Shown: positions 27,922 through 37,446 of the stretch, in pieces
How positions within the stretch are numbered: position 1 is the first letter of the stretch
Layout of the letters: each line of letters begins with the position of its first letter
Source of the DNA: Rhizobium sp. CG5
GTDB lineage: Bacteria > Pseudomonadota > Alphaproteobacteria > Rhizobiales > Rhizobiaceae
Assembly (NCBI RefSeq): GCF_023701945.1
Contig: NZ_JABAEF010000010.1
Location: forward strand, 62,001 to 126,000
Reading direction: 5' to 3'
Length of the DNA stretch: 64,000 bases
Position numbers and translations under genes: made by a program
Notes under the pieces: generated by a model
What the model saw: the letters and a program-made list of their open reading frames with translations, nothing else
The model's database searches: none
Told to the model about the DNA's origin: nothing

Positions 27922-28185
27922 ATGAAGAAGGCTATTGTACTTGTGCTGGTGGGCCTGTCGCTTGCCGGCTGCACCCAGACCGAAAAGGGTGCCAGCATCG
28001 GCGCCGTCTCGGGCGCCATCATCGGCGGCGCGGTCACCGGTGACGTGCGTGGTGCCGCGGTCGGTGCAGCCATTGGCGGCGTATCCGGTGCCGTGATCGG
28101 CAGCGTCGCCGATCAGCCGGGCCAGTGCTACTACCGCGACCGCTACGGCCGTCGTTATGTTGATAGCTGCCCGCGCGGCTATTGA
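27922..28185 (+). CDS. small glycine-zipper lipoprotein
   Basis: The 87-residue protein has a lipoprotein signal (MKKAIVLVLVGLSLAGC, lipobox LAGC) and a glycine-zipper segment of alternating small residues (GASIGAVSGAIIGGAVTG and a second similar block), then a Tyr/Arg-rich, Cys-containing tail (CYYRDRYGRRYVDSC). Such proteins insert in or bind the envelope; many are called osmotically or stress-inducible lipoproteins. GGAGAGAC precedes the ATG. A perfect hairpin follows 14 bases after the stop codon. Confidence 0.85.
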   Translation: MKKAIVLVLVGLSLAGCTQTEKGASIGAVSGAIIGGAVTGDVRGAAVGAAIGGVSGAVIGSVADQPGQCYYRDRYGRRYVDSCPRGY

Positions 28186-28199
28186 TTGTCATCGACACA

Positions 28200-28225
28200 G
28201 AGGTCCGGGCCGACGCCCGGACCTC
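28200..28225 (+). terminator. hairpin after the glycine-zipper lipoprotein gene
   Basis: A perfect 11-bp stem, GAGGTCCGGGC with GCCCGGACCTC, encloses the tetraloop CGAC. No T-run follows, so it could be an mRNA 3'-end stabiliser instead of a terminator. Confidence 0.6.
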
Positions 28226-28357
28226 ATCCCGACACAGTTTTCGCGACAGGCGTGCCAAAACGATATGCAGATCTGGCTTTTTGCTATTAAAGTGGAACCT
28301 AAGCTAAGCGGAAACCCTTCTCCGCCATGATGGCCGGATGAACAAAAAAAGTTGCGT

Positions 28358-30283
28358 ATGCCGAGTAGATCGACATCACCGAAGGTTAGTATCGCGTTTC
28401 GGAAGGCATGCACCGGACTGGCGGTCGCAACGACTCTGTCCCTATGTCCGCTTGCAGCGAGCGAAGCCTATGCTTTCAAACTGTTCGGGATAACGATTTT
28501 CGGCGAGCCGGAAACAGCCAACGATGTCATCGACCCCGTTACCTACAAGGCCGATCTGAGCACCTCCACAACCGATAAGGATCTGCGCGAGGTGCTGGAA
28601 AACAGCTCGCGGCTGGTCCAGGAAGCCGACAAACCTGTCTCCGGCGATCTCGGGCTGGTCATCAAGGCGCGCGATGATCGCGATCGCCTGCTGGCAGCCC
28701 TTTATGAAAATGCCCGCTATGGCGGCGTGGTGACCGTCGAAATCGACGGCCTAAGCATCGATGCCCTGCCGCCCAATCCCGTCTTCGATCACGCCGCTCC
28801 CGTTCCGGTCACCATCAAGGTGGAGCCCGGTCCGGTCTTCACTCTCGGTCGCGTCTCCCTCACAGGCGATGCTGCCGAACTGGAGGCGGAAAAATACGAT
28901 CTCGTGCCGGGCGGCAGTGCCGGCTCCCTGCTGATCCTGAAAGCGGCCGACAAGATCGTCGGGGACTTGAAAGCCGGAAGCAGGCCTCTGGCCCGGCTGA
29001 CCGCCCGAGAGGTCGTTGCCGATCACCAGGCCCTGACCGTCGATGTCACCATCGGCGCCGATGGCGGCCCGGTGGCACCGCTTGGACCCGTGTCGGTTTC
29101 CGGCACGAAGACGGTCGATGCCAATTTTATCCGGCGCTATTCGCGTCTTAACGAAGGCAAGCCCTATTCGCCCGAGGATCTGCGCAAGGCCGGTGACCGG
29201 CTGCGCAAGCTCGGCGTGTTTTCCAGCGTTTCCATTCGCGAGGATGAGAAGCTTGCGGCCGATGGCTCAATCCCGCTGGGCATCACCGTGTCGGAAGGCA
29301 AGCATCGTTATTTCGGCGCCGGCACAACGATATCCACCATCGATGGGTTCGGGCTGGAGGGCTATTGGGGCCATCGCAACCTATTCGGTGAGGCGGAATC
29401 CCTACGGATAGAAGGCTCTGTTGGCGGCATCGGCGAAACGACCGATGCCACCGAGTTCAACTATTCCGCAGGCATCCTGTTTTCCAAGCCGGGAGCCTTC
29501 TTCCCTTCGGCAACCCTGAATGCCAGCATCAAGGCCGCCACGCTCAATACCGACTCCTACGATTCGGCCACGGTGACCGGTCTGGTTGGCCTGTCCTATG
29601 AGTTGACTGACTACGATACCGTCTCGGCCAGCACCTCGCTGGAATATGCCGATATCGATGATGCCTTCGGCAACAACCAGTATCTGACCTTTGCAATCCC
29701 GCTCGAATATGTGCGCGATGCCCGAGACAACAAGCTCAACCCGACCGAAGGCTATCGCGCCGCGATCGAGGTAACCCCCAGCTACGAGATTCTCGGCAGC
29801 ACGGTTTTTTCGTCCTTCGAGGCAACAGCGTCCGCCTATCGGTCGGTCGGCGAGGATGACCGCGTGGTCTTTGCCGGCCAGGTCTCGCTTGGCACGCTGT
29901 TCGGCGGCGGCGGTCTGGCGGACATTCCGGCAACCCGGCGTTTTTACGCCGGCGGCGGCGGTTCGGTGCGCGGTTATGCCTTCCAGGAGATTTCGCCCTA
30001 CAATGCCGACGACGAGGCAACTGGCGGGCGTTCCTATGCGCTTGCCTCCCTGGAAGCCCGCATCAAGATCACCGAGACCATCGGCCTTGTGCCTTTTCTC
30101 GATGCCGGCACCGTATCGACTGCGAATATTCCCGATTTCTCCGATATCCGCATGGGGGCCGGCATCGGCCTGCGCTATGCAACGCCCTTCGGTCCAATAC
30201 GGTTTGACGTGGCAATGCCTCTTGAGGCTTATCCCGATGGCGCTAGTTACGGCATCTATGTCGGCATCGGCCAGAGCTTCTAG
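28358..30283 (+). CDS. tamA: outer-membrane translocation and assembly module protein TamA
   Basis: The 641-residue protein is an Omp85-family barrel with a signal peptide (residues about 3-40, cleaved near EAYA). Residues about 45-300 form POTRA-like domains and the last ~330 the surface antigen barrel; it ends with GIYVGIGQSF, a typical C-terminal aromatic. Together with TamB it assists insertion of outer-membrane proteins or movement of lipids to the outer membrane. Translation probably starts at ATG 28358; the TTG two codons upstream is weaker. The tamB start is 53 bases downstream. Confidence 0.92.
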   Translation: MPSRSTSPKVSIAFRKACTGLAVATTLSLCPLAASEAYAFKLFGITIFGEPETANDVIDPVTYKADLSTSTTDKDLREVLENSSRLVQEADKPVSGDLGLVIKARDDRDRLLAALYENARYGGVVTVEIDGLSIDALPPNPVFDHAAPVPVTIKVEPGPVFTLGRVSLTGDAAELEAEKYDLVPGGSAGSLLILKAADKIVGDLKAGSRPLARLTAREVVADHQALTVDVTIGADGGPVAPLGPVSVSGTKTVDANFIRRYSRLNEGKPYSPEDLRKAGDRLRKLGVFSSVSIREDEKLAADGSIPLGITVSEGKHRYFGAGTTISTIDGFGLEGYWGHRNLFGEAESLRIEGSVGGIGETTDATEFNYSAGILFSKPGAFFPSATLNASIKAATLNTDSYDSATVTGLVGLSYELTDYDTVSASTSLEYADIDDAFGNNQYLTFAIPLEYVRDARDNKLNPTEGYRAAIEVTPSYEILGSTVFSSFEATASAYRSVGEDDRVVFAGQVSLGTLFGGGGLADIPATRRFYAGGGGSVRGYAFQEISPYNADDEATGGRSYALASLEARIKITETIGLVPFLDAGTVSTANIPDFSDIRMGAGIGLRYATPFGPIRFDVAMPLEAYPDGASYGIYVGIGQSF

Positions 30284-30335
30284 AAGCGCTTCTAGAGCAG
30301 AACGACACGGCCTCCGGGCATGAGAAGGTTGCGAC

Positions 30336-33300
30336 GTGGCAATGACCCTATTGAGACGACTAACCGGTGCAACGCTGCGCCTTCTCGGCCTGCTGATGAT
30401 CGTACTGGCGATTGTCGGCGTGACCGCGGTCGCAATTGCCGGCTTCACCACGCTCGGCGCGCGCTTCGTGACGGACATGATCGCCTCTGCCATCTCGACC
30501 CCCGACCGCACCATCGCGATCACCGACCCGCAGGGTCTGCTGAGCGGCCATCTGCGCGCCGAAACCGTCACCATTTCGGATACGCAAGGGATGTACGCCG
30601 AAATCCGTGATCTGTCGATCGACTGGTCACCGCTGGCGCTTCTGTCCCGGCGCTTCGAGGCTGAACGCATTTCGGCCGGCACGGTCACGATCGAACGGCA
30701 GCCGGTCGTTACGGAAGTTGCGACAAGCACCGGGGATGACGGTTTCTCGCTGCCGGTTGCCATCGATGTGAAAGCCGTTGACTTGCCGATCGTCAAGCTC
30801 GGCGAGGCCCTGATCGGTAATGCCGCCTCGCTGGCGCTGAAGGGCCATGTCATGGCCGACAATGACGCAATCGCATCCACGCTTGCCGTCAACCGGACCG
30901 CCGTTCCCGATGCCGCCCTGACGGCCAACCTCGTCTATGCGCCGGCGAGCAATAGCCTGACCCTTGAAGCCCGGCTGACCGAGCCGGAACAGGGTATTCT
31001 GGCCACACTCCTGCGGCTGCCGGGCGCGCCGGCGATCGACCTCGCTCTGTCGGGCGACGGCGCTCTGTCGCAATGGCAGGGCAAGCTGACGGCCGCCGTG
31101 GCCGGCCAGCCGCGATTAAATGTCGATGCGACCCACACGCTCGCCGCCGACAACCTGCGCCAGATCACGGTCAAGGGCAGCGGCCAGTTCGACACCTTCC
31201 TGCCGCCGGCCCTGCGGCCGCTGTTTGCCGGCGATACGCAGATTGATCTGGCAGCCGCCTTCGGCGCCGGCGGATCGATCGACATCGAGACCGGCACGAT
31301 CGCCACCGGCAGCATGCGGCTCTCTGCGTCGGGCAGGCTGGACACCAAGGGCGACAATGATCTGAAAGCCAATCTGATCGGCATCGGTGGACCGGTCGAT
31401 TTCCGCTGGCCGAGCGGCAATGATGAAATCCGCGCCATGATCAACGGCGTCGATGTCTCGGTGACCGGTTCGGCGACCTCCGCCCGGGTGAACTTGGCCG
31501 CCGCCCTCGAATCCCTCTCCCTGCCGCAGGGCCAGTTGAACGTCCTGCAACTGACCGCCAAAAGCGACGGCTTCGATCTCGCCGGACGCAAGGGCGTGCT
31601 CGATACCACCCTCTCGGTCTCCTCAAGCCAATTTGTCGACGAAACGATCAACCGCGCCGTCCGGGCGCCGCTCACCATCAAGGCGCCGGTGACCCTGTCG
31701 GCGGACACCCTCTCGGTCGAGGGACTGACCTTGGAGAGCGCCAGCATCGGCGGCACGGTCAATGGCGCCTACACGTTGAGCGATTCCGCCCTATCGGGTG
31801 ACTTCCGGCTGTTTGCCCTGCCGGGCGTTCTGCCGGAAAGTCTTGCTGGCAAATTCACCGACACGATCGGCCTTGCCGGCGCATTGTCCTATTCGGCTGA
31901 AAAGACGCTCTCCGTCACCGACATCCAGCTGACCTCCAATGCTCTTGAAGCATCCGGCAGCGTAGCCCTGGCCAATAGCCAGCTAACGGCCGATCTCCAG
32001 GGCAGCCTGCCCCAGATCGGCACCTTCCTGGACAATGCCGATGGATCCGCGACATTCACGCTCAAAGCGCAAGGGCCGCTGGATGCCATCGCCGCCGATG
32101 CGACGATCTCGGCTGCAAGCGCCACGCTTGCCGGCCGCACCCTGCAATCCCTCGACATCGCCCTCAGCGGCACGGCGGACCCGAAACAGCCGCAGGCAAC
32201 CATCACCGCCAATGGCAGCCTCGATGGGCAGGCGATCCAGCTGGATGCGCAACTGCTCTCGCGCGACGGCAGAGCCAGCATTCCTGACCTCACCGTCCGC
32301 GTCGGCGACAACAATCTCAAGGGTGCCCTCGACTTCAGCCCGCAATTCCTTCCCTCCGGCACCTTGGATTTCGACTTTCCCGATATCGGCCTTCTGGCGG
32401 CGCTCGGTGGCCAGACCGCCAGCGGCGACCTGAAAGGCAGCGTTAAGATCGCCGAAAGCGACAATCGTATCTCGATGAATATTCTGGCCACCGGCCGCGA
32501 AATCAAGCGTGACACGGTGACCGTGACAGCGCCGAACATTGATCTTGCCATCAGCGATATCCAGGCTCTGGCCGTCCAGGGCAAGATGTCCGCCGGCGCG
32601 GTTACGGCAGGAGCCAACCGCATCGAAGCACCAGTTCTGTCCTTCTCCCGGCAGGGCAGCGCCACCGATTTCGATCTGTCTGCCCGCTATGATGGCGCAC
32701 CGCTCACCTCGAAGGGCACGCTGACCCAGGAAGGCTCAGGCCTGCGGGTCGCGTTGCAGACCTTTGCCGCAGCACCCCGCTCGATCCCGCTGAAACTCAG
32801 CCAGCCCGCCGCCATTCGCATTGCCGATGGCCGCGCCACGATCGAAACGCTGACGATTGCCGCCGGCAGCGGCACCGTCACCATCAGCGGCACGGCCGGC
32901 GAGACGCTGGATATCTCGGCCGCGATCCGCAATCTGCCGGCCGCCCTGGCCAATCCCTTCGTGGCCGGCCTTGACGCCGCCGGCGACATTTCCGGCGACG
33001 TGAAGGCAACCGGTTCCACCGCATCGCCCAATGTCACCTATGCGCTGACCTGGAACAATGCCGTTGTCGCGCAAACCCGTTCCGTCGCCCTGCCACCGCT
33101 GACCATCACCGCTTCGGGCACCTATGCTGGCGACCGCCTGTCGGTCGATACCAAGGTCAGCGGCCAGGGCGGGCTGACCCTGAACGGCGGCGGCTCGCTG
33201 CAGCTGTCGGGCGCCAAGCCGATCTCGATGAAATTTGCCGGCAAGCTGCCCTTCGCCCTGCTGTCGGGCCTGATTGCCAACCAGGGCTTCGTGCTTGAGG

Positions 33301-34505
33301 GGTCGGCCGACGCCGATATCACCGTCTCCGGCACGACGGCATCGCCGATCATCAATGGCACGGTGCGCACAAGCGGCGCCCGCTTCGTCGACGTCAAACG
33401 CAATCTCGCCATCGAGCAATTGACGGCCGATGTGGCGCTGAGCGGCAATCGCGCCACCATCTCGGGCCTGAGCGGACGCCTGACCGGCGGCGGGTCGCTG
33501 TCCGGGGGTGGCACGATCGACATCGCATCACCCGGCCTGCCGGCCGACATCCAGATCAAGCTCGATAAAGCCGCCTATGTCGACGGCTCGATGTTCACCA
33601 CCTCGGCAAGCGGAACCCTGTCGCTGACCGGACAGCTTCTCGCCTCGCCCATTCTGTCCGGCAAGATCGCCATGGCGAAGACCTCGATTACCGTGCCGGA
33701 ACGCCTGCCAACCTCGCTGTCCGAACTCAATATTGCCCACAAGAACGCGTCCGCCGATGTCCGCCGGCAGATGGCCGAGGTGATGACCAAGGAGGAAAAC
33801 GGCAGTTCCTCGTCCATTAATCTCGATTTGCAGGTCTCGGCGCCCTCGCAGATCTTCGTCCGCGGCCGCGGCATCGATGCGGAATTGGGCGGCGACCTGA
33901 CGATCCGCGGCACCAGCGCGTCACCGCAAGTGTCTGGCGCGTTTACGCTGCGGCGCGGGCGGCTGAGCATCATGACCAAGCGGCTCGACTTCACCGAGGG
34001 CACCATCACCTTCGGCGGCGCGCTGATCCCGATCATCAATCTGGAAGCGACCAGCACCTCCAACAGCACGACGATCACCGTGACCGTGTCAGGCCTCGCC
34101 AATGATCCCGAGGTCAGCTTCTCTTCGGCCCCCGCCCTGCCGCAGGACGAAATCCTCGCCCAGTTGATCTTCGGCCAGTCCATGGCAAAATTGTCGCCGC
34201 TGCAGATCGCCCAGCTGGCGGACGCCGTCGGCCAATTGGCCGGAGGACGCTCCACGTCGCTTTTCAACACATTGCGCAACACCATCGGTGTCGACGATCT
34301 CGACATCTCCACCGATGACAAGGGCAATGCCAATGTCAGTGCAGGCCGCTATCTTAACGATCGGACCTATCTGGAGCTTCAGGCCGGCGACGGCGGCGGC
34401 AAGGCGGTCATCAATCTCGACGTCGGCCGCGGTGTGAAACTGCGGGGCGAAGCCGGTGGCGATGGATCCGGCGCCGCCGGCATATTCTACGAAAAGGAAT
34501 ATTGA
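30336..34505 (+). CDS. tamB: TamB, AsmA-like inner-membrane lipid bridge protein
   Basis: The 1389-residue protein has one N-terminal membrane anchor (about residues 15-40), a very long repetitive beta-rich periplasmic stretch, and a C-terminal DUF490 domain (STTITVTVSGLANDPEVSFSS, then FGQSMAKLSPLQIAQLA). It spans the periplasm and works with TamA. GTG 30336 is favoured since AAGG lies 7 bases upstream; ATG 30342 is in frame. The end, FYEKEY, is typical. Its place directly behind tamA is conserved in alphaproteobacteria. Confidence 0.94.
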   Translation: MAMTLLRRLTGATLRLLGLLMIVLAIVGVTAVAIAGFTTLGARFVTDMIASAISTPDRTIAITDPQGLLSGHLRAETVTISDTQGMYAEIRDLSIDWSPLALLSRRFEAERISAGTVTIERQPVVTEVATSTGDDGFSLPVAIDVKAVDLPIVKLGEALIGNAASLALKGHVMADNDAIASTLAVNRTAVPDAALTANLVYAPASNSLTLEARLTEPEQGILATLLRLPGAPAIDLALSGDGALSQWQGKLTAAVAGQPRLNVDATHTLAADNLRQITVKGSGQFDTFLPPALRPLFAGDTQIDLAAAFGAGGSIDIETGTIATGSMRLSASGRLDTKGDNDLKANLIGIGGPVDFRWPSGNDEIRAMINGVDVSVTGSATSARVNLAAALESLSLPQGQLNVLQLTAKSDGFDLAGRKGVLDTTLSVSSSQFVDETINRAVRAPLTIKAPVTLSADTLSVEGLTLESASIGGTVNGAYTLSDSALSGDFRLFALPGVLPESLAGKFTDTIGLAGALSYSAEKTLSVTDIQLTSNALEASGSVALANSQLTADLQGSLPQIGTFLDNADGSATFTLKAQGPLDAIAADATISAASATLAGRTLQSLDIALSGTADPKQPQATITANGSLDGQAIQLDAQLLSRDGRASIPDLTVRVGDNNLKGALDFSPQFLPSGTLDFDFPDIGLLAALGGQTASGDLKGSVKIAESDNRISMNILATGREIKRDTVTVTAPNIDLAISDIQALAVQGKMSAGAVTAGANRIEAPVLSFSRQGSATDFDLSARYDGAPLTSKGTLTQEGSGLRVALQTFAAAPRSIPLKLSQPAAIRIADGRATIETLTIAAGSGTVTISGTAGETLDISAAIRNLPAALANPFVAGLDAAGDISGDVKATGSTASPNVTYALTWNNAVVAQTRSVALPPLTITASGTYAGDRLSVDTKVSGQGGLTLNGGGSLQLSGAKPISMKFAGKLPFALLSGLIANQGFVLEGSADADITVSGTTASPIINGTVRTSGARFVDVKRNLAIEQLTADVALSGNRATISGLSGRLTGGGSLSGGGTIDIASPGLPADIQIKLDKAAYVDGSMFTTSASGTLSLTGQLLASPILSGKIAMAKTSITVPERLPTSLSELNIAHKNASADVRRQMAEVMTKEENGSSSSINLDLQVSAPSQIFVRGRGIDAELGGDLTIRGTSASPQVSGAFTLRRGRLSIMTKRLDFTEGTITFGGALIPIINLEATSTSNSTTITVTVSGLANDPEVSFSSAPALPQDEILAQLIFGQSMAKLSPLQIAQLADAVGQLAGGRSTSLFNTLRNTIGVDDLDISTDDKGNANVSAGRYLNDRTYLELQAGDGGGKAVINLDVGRGVKLRGEAGGDGSGAAGIFYEKEY

Positions 34506-34747
34506 GTCAGTATCCGCAGGACGTTCGAATCGGTATTGGAAACACCCGTAGAGACTCAAGCTTTATTTTAGCATCTGATGGCAAGTAAATACTATCTTAA
34601 CTCGGCATCCTTAAAATCAAGGGTGATTGCAGACATGACGACTCCTCAACAACAGAGCCTTCGGTTGAGTTTGCACTGCAGCGAATGAATCGCTGCGTAG
34701 ATGCTCATGTCAGATACATCCATCGAAAATCACAAAAGGTGCCGTAA
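34506..34747 (+). other. intergenic leader of the chemoreceptor gene with two hairpins
   Basis: The 242-base gap after tamB has lower GC content than its flanks. Two hairpins can form in the probable 5' leader: CTCAAC (34645-34650) with GTTGAG (34664-34669), and GCAGCGA (34678-34684) with TCGCTGC (34690-34696). The gene's ribosome binding site AAGGTG is at 34736. No clear sigma-70 or sigma-28 promoter was identified. Confidence 0.4.
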
Positions 34748-36547
34748 ATGTCACTTCTTCCAGGCTTTAGCTCGGACGCGGCAAATATTCTGGGCGCGTT
34801 GAACAAATCCCAAGCGATCATCGAATTTAACCTTGATGGAACAATTCTGTCAGCCAATGAGATTTTCTGCAATTTGCTTGGCTATCAACTGTCCGAGATC
34901 AAGGGAAAGCACCATAGCCTGTTCTGCGATCCCGCCTATGTGGCAACGCCGGACTACAAGGAATTCTGGGCCATGCTCGGCCGCGGCCAGTTCGAGACGC
35001 GGGAATATAAGCGCATCACTAAGACCGGCAAGGAGGTCTGGATCCAGGCATCCTACAATCCGGTCTTCAGGGGCGGAAAGCCCTATAAAGTTATCAAGGT
35101 GGCCACCGATATCACCGAAGCGAAGCTGAAAACGGCGGAAGATTCCGGCAAGGTCGCGGCCATCAGCCGGGCCCAGGCGGTCATCGAATTTACCCCGAAG
35201 GGTGATATCATTCGCGCCAACGGCAATTTCCTCGAGGCCCTCGGCTACACCGAATCCGAGATACAGGGCAAACATCACTCGCTGTTCTGCGAGCCAAGCT
35301 ATGTCAACAGCCCAGCCTATGCGGCGTTCTGGCAGAAACTCGCCGCCGGGGAATATGTCGCTGAAGAGTTCAAGCGCATCGGCAAGGCCGGGCGGATCGT
35401 CTGGATCCAGGCCTCCTACAATCCGATTTTCGACATGAACGGCAAGGTGTTCAAGGTCATCAAATTTGCGACGGACATCACGGAGCGGGTGCGCGCCGTC
35501 GACGAGATTGCCGCCGGTCTGACGGCCCTTGCCGAGGGCGACCTGACGGCCACCATTGTTAAGCCATTCATTCCGACGCTCGAAAAGGTCCGTGTCGACT
35601 TCAACAGTTCTATTGCCAAGCTTCAGGAAGCAATGCGGACCGTGGCCGAAAATGCATCGGCCATCGCAGCAGGCTCGAAGCAGATCCAGAGTGCATCCGA
35701 TGAACTCGCAAAGCGTACGGAGCAGCAGGCCGCAGCCGTCGAGCAGACCGCCGCCGCCCTCGAAGAAATAACCCAAACCGTTACAGACAGCTCCCAGCGG
35801 GCAGACGATGCAGGGCAACTGGTCGCCAAGACCAAGACGACAGCCGAGAAATCCGGCGAGATCGTTAAAAGCGCCATCAATGCCATGGGTCAGATCGAAT
35901 CCTCGTCGCGCGAAATCAGCAATATCATCGGGGTGATCGACGACATCGCCTTCCAGACCAATCTGCTGGCGCTCAACGCCGGCGTTGAAGCGGCCCGCGC
36001 CGGCGATGCCGGCAAGGGTTTTGCCGTCGTCGCCCAGGAAGTGCGCGAACTTGCCCAACGGTCCGCTACCGCCGCCAAAGAGATCAAGGCGCTCATCACC
36101 GCCTCGTCCAACCACGTCAAGAACGGCGTGTCTCTGGTCGGCGATACCGGTCAGGCACTGATCGAAATCGTCTCGGAAGTGCAGGATATCGACAGAAACG
36201 TCGTGGCGATTGTTGGTGCCTCCAAGGAACAATCCACCGGCCTTCGAGAAATCAACAAGGCCGTCAACGCCATGGACCAGAATACCCAGCAGAACGCCGC
36301 AATGGTCGAAGAATCGACCGCAGCAAGTCATAGCCTTGCGCGGGAAGCAGACACACTTCGAAAGCTTCTTGAGCAGTTTAGATTTGAGAAACACTCTTCT
36401 GTTAATCTCAGTTCAGTGAGAACCGATGCCCCTGCAGTCCACCGTCCTGCACCATCGCCCGCACGTAAACTCATGGCTCAAGTCGCCCGCGCTACATCTG
36501 GCAGAGCGGCAACGGCCCAGGCTCAGGAAAGTTGGGAAGAATTCTAA
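34748..36547 (+). CDS. soluble methyl-accepting chemotaxis protein with two PAS domains
   Basis: The 599-residue receptor has no transmembrane segment or signal peptide, so it is cytoplasmic. Residues about 18-125 and 140-248 are two closely related PAS domains, each with KHHSLFC, an EFKRI/EYKRI segment and [14 protein letters not shown]-like linker ([14 protein letters not shown]) follows, then the MCP signalling domain with the hub [20 protein letters not shown]. The last residues, SWEEF, match the xWxxF pentapeptide that tethers CheR and CheB. The stop overlaps the cheW start (TAATG). The PAS ligand (haem, FAD or none) cannot be read from sequence. Confidence 0.93.
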   Translation: MSLLPGFSSDAANILGALNKSQAIIEFNLDGTILSANEIFCNLLGYQLSEIKGKHHSLFCDPAYVATPDYKEFWAMLGRGQFETREYKRITKTGKEVWIQASYNPVFRGGKPYKVIKVATDITEAKLKTAEDSGKVAAISRAQAVIEFTPKGDIIRANGNFLEALGYTESEIQGKHHSLFCEPSYVNSPAYAAFWQKLAAGEYVAEEFKRIGKAGRIVWIQASYNPIFDMNGKVFKVIKFATDITERVRAVDEIAAGLTALAEGDLTATIVKPFIPTLEKVRVDFNSSIAKLQEAMRTVAENASAIAAGSKQIQSASDELAKRTEQQAAAVEQTAAALEEITQTVTDSSQRADDAGQLVAKTKTTAEKSGEIVKSAINAMGQIESSSREISNIIGVIDDIAFQTNLLALNAGVEAARAGDAGKGFAVVAQEVRELAQRSATAAKEIKALITASSNHVKNGVSLVGDTGQALIEIVSEVQDIDRNVVAIVGASKEQSTGLREINKAVNAMDQNTQQNAAMVEESTAASHSLAREADTLRKLLEQFRFEKHSSVNLSSVRTDAPAVHRPAPSPARKLMAQVARATSGRAATAQAQESWEEF

Positions 36548-37026
36548 TGGCCACACCAATCGCTCCCACCAGCTTCGGCGGTGAAACCCTCGAAATCATT
36601 GCCTTCCGGCTCCATGATCAGGAATTCTGCGTGAAGACCACGACCATCCGCGAAATCCGCGGCTGGGCGCCCTGCACACCGATCCCGCATGCTCCGGCCG
36701 ACGTCATCGGCGTGATGAACCTTCGCGGCTCGGTCATCCCGATCATCGATCTGGCCTATAAGCTGGGCATGAAGAGCACGGTTGCCAACGAGCGCTCCGC
36801 CATCGTCGTGGCCGAAGTCCACAACATGGTCATCGGCATGCTCGTCGACCGCGTCTCCGACATCCTGACGATCCCGAGCATTCAGGTCCAGCCGGTTCCG
36901 GAAATCTCCGCATCCTTCGACAAGTCCTTCTCCGAAGGCATCATTGCCAACGAAAACGGCATGATCTGCTTCCTGAACCTCGCCAAGATGTTCAAGGGCA
37001 GCGAAATCGAAGAGCTGGCTGCCTGA
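36547..37026 (+). CDS. cheW: chemotaxis coupling protein CheW
   Basis: The 159-residue CheW couples receptors to the CheA kinase. It has the SH3-like elements FCVKTTTIREIRGW, the VIGVMNLRGSVIPIIDL segment typical of CheW, and GMLVDRVSDILTI. The ATG shares its A with the stop codon of the chemoreceptor gene (TAATG), so translation is coupled and the pair is dedicated. A hairpin terminator follows about 38 bases downstream. CheA is not in this window, so the pair probably joins a core or second che system encoded elsewhere. Confidence 0.95.
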   Translation: MATPIAPTSFGGETLEIIAFRLHDQEFCVKTTTIREIRGWAPCTPIPHAPADVIGVMNLRGSVIPIIDLAYKLGMKSTVANERSAIVVAEVHNMVIGMLVDRVSDILTIPSIQVQPVPEISASFDKSFSEGIIANENGMICFLNLAKMFKGSEIEELAA

Positions 37027-37063
37027 GTTAACAGCCGGTCCGACAGAAACATCAGAATACAAA

Positions 37064-37095
37064 AGAAGCGGCCGTCTCGGCCGCTTCTCTGTTTT
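37064..37095 (+). terminator. rho-independent terminator after cheW
   Basis: AGAAGCGGCCG pairs perfectly with CGGCCGCTTCT around TCT, followed by CTGTTTTC. It lies between cheW and the convergent fds operon, and an A-rich run on the left side may make it bidirectional. Confidence 0.85.
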
Positions 37096-37212
37096 CAGGG
37101 GCGATCCGAACAACACGAAGGCTTTCCTCGGGTGGCTCCCCTCGTTCAGCATCGGTCATGGATAACAGCGGCTGAGTGAGACGCCAAAGTGATCCGGGTG
37201 TCGTGCCTGGCA

Positions 37213-37446
37213 CTAGGCCGCAACCGGTCGCTTGATGTTCTGCGCGGCTTCCATGACCAGAGGCAACAGTCCCTCGCCGCCCTTGTCGACATGGTCGAAG
37301 AACTGGCGGCGCATGCGCGCCTCCCAGAACTTGTTGATGTGGTTCGCCACCCCATCGACACGCACCGCTTCCGGCTGCGACAGGAAGAAGGTGGCAATCT
37401 GGTTCGCCATGCGGATCAGCTTCTCGGTGGTCTGGTCATGCGACAT
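37213..37446 (-). CDS. fdsD: formate dehydrogenase delta subunit FdsD
   Basis: The 77-residue protein matches FdsD of the soluble NAD-dependent, molybdenum formate dehydrogenases: MSHDQTTEKLIRMANQIATF at the N-terminus and HINKFWEARMRRQFFDHV in the middle. Its precise role is not settled, but it is needed for activity in related systems. It overlaps the end of fdhD by 11 bases and is the last gene of the operon. Confidence 0.93.
   Translation of the reverse strand: MSHDQTTEKLIRMANQIATFFLSQPEAVRVDGVANHINKFWEARMRRQFFDHVDKGGEGLLPLVMEAAQNIKRPVAA

Noticed and set aside
34850-36394. 514-codon frame antisense to the chemoreceptor
   Set aside because: Cys/Gly-rich reading without start signals or recognisable domain; the sense protein is certain.
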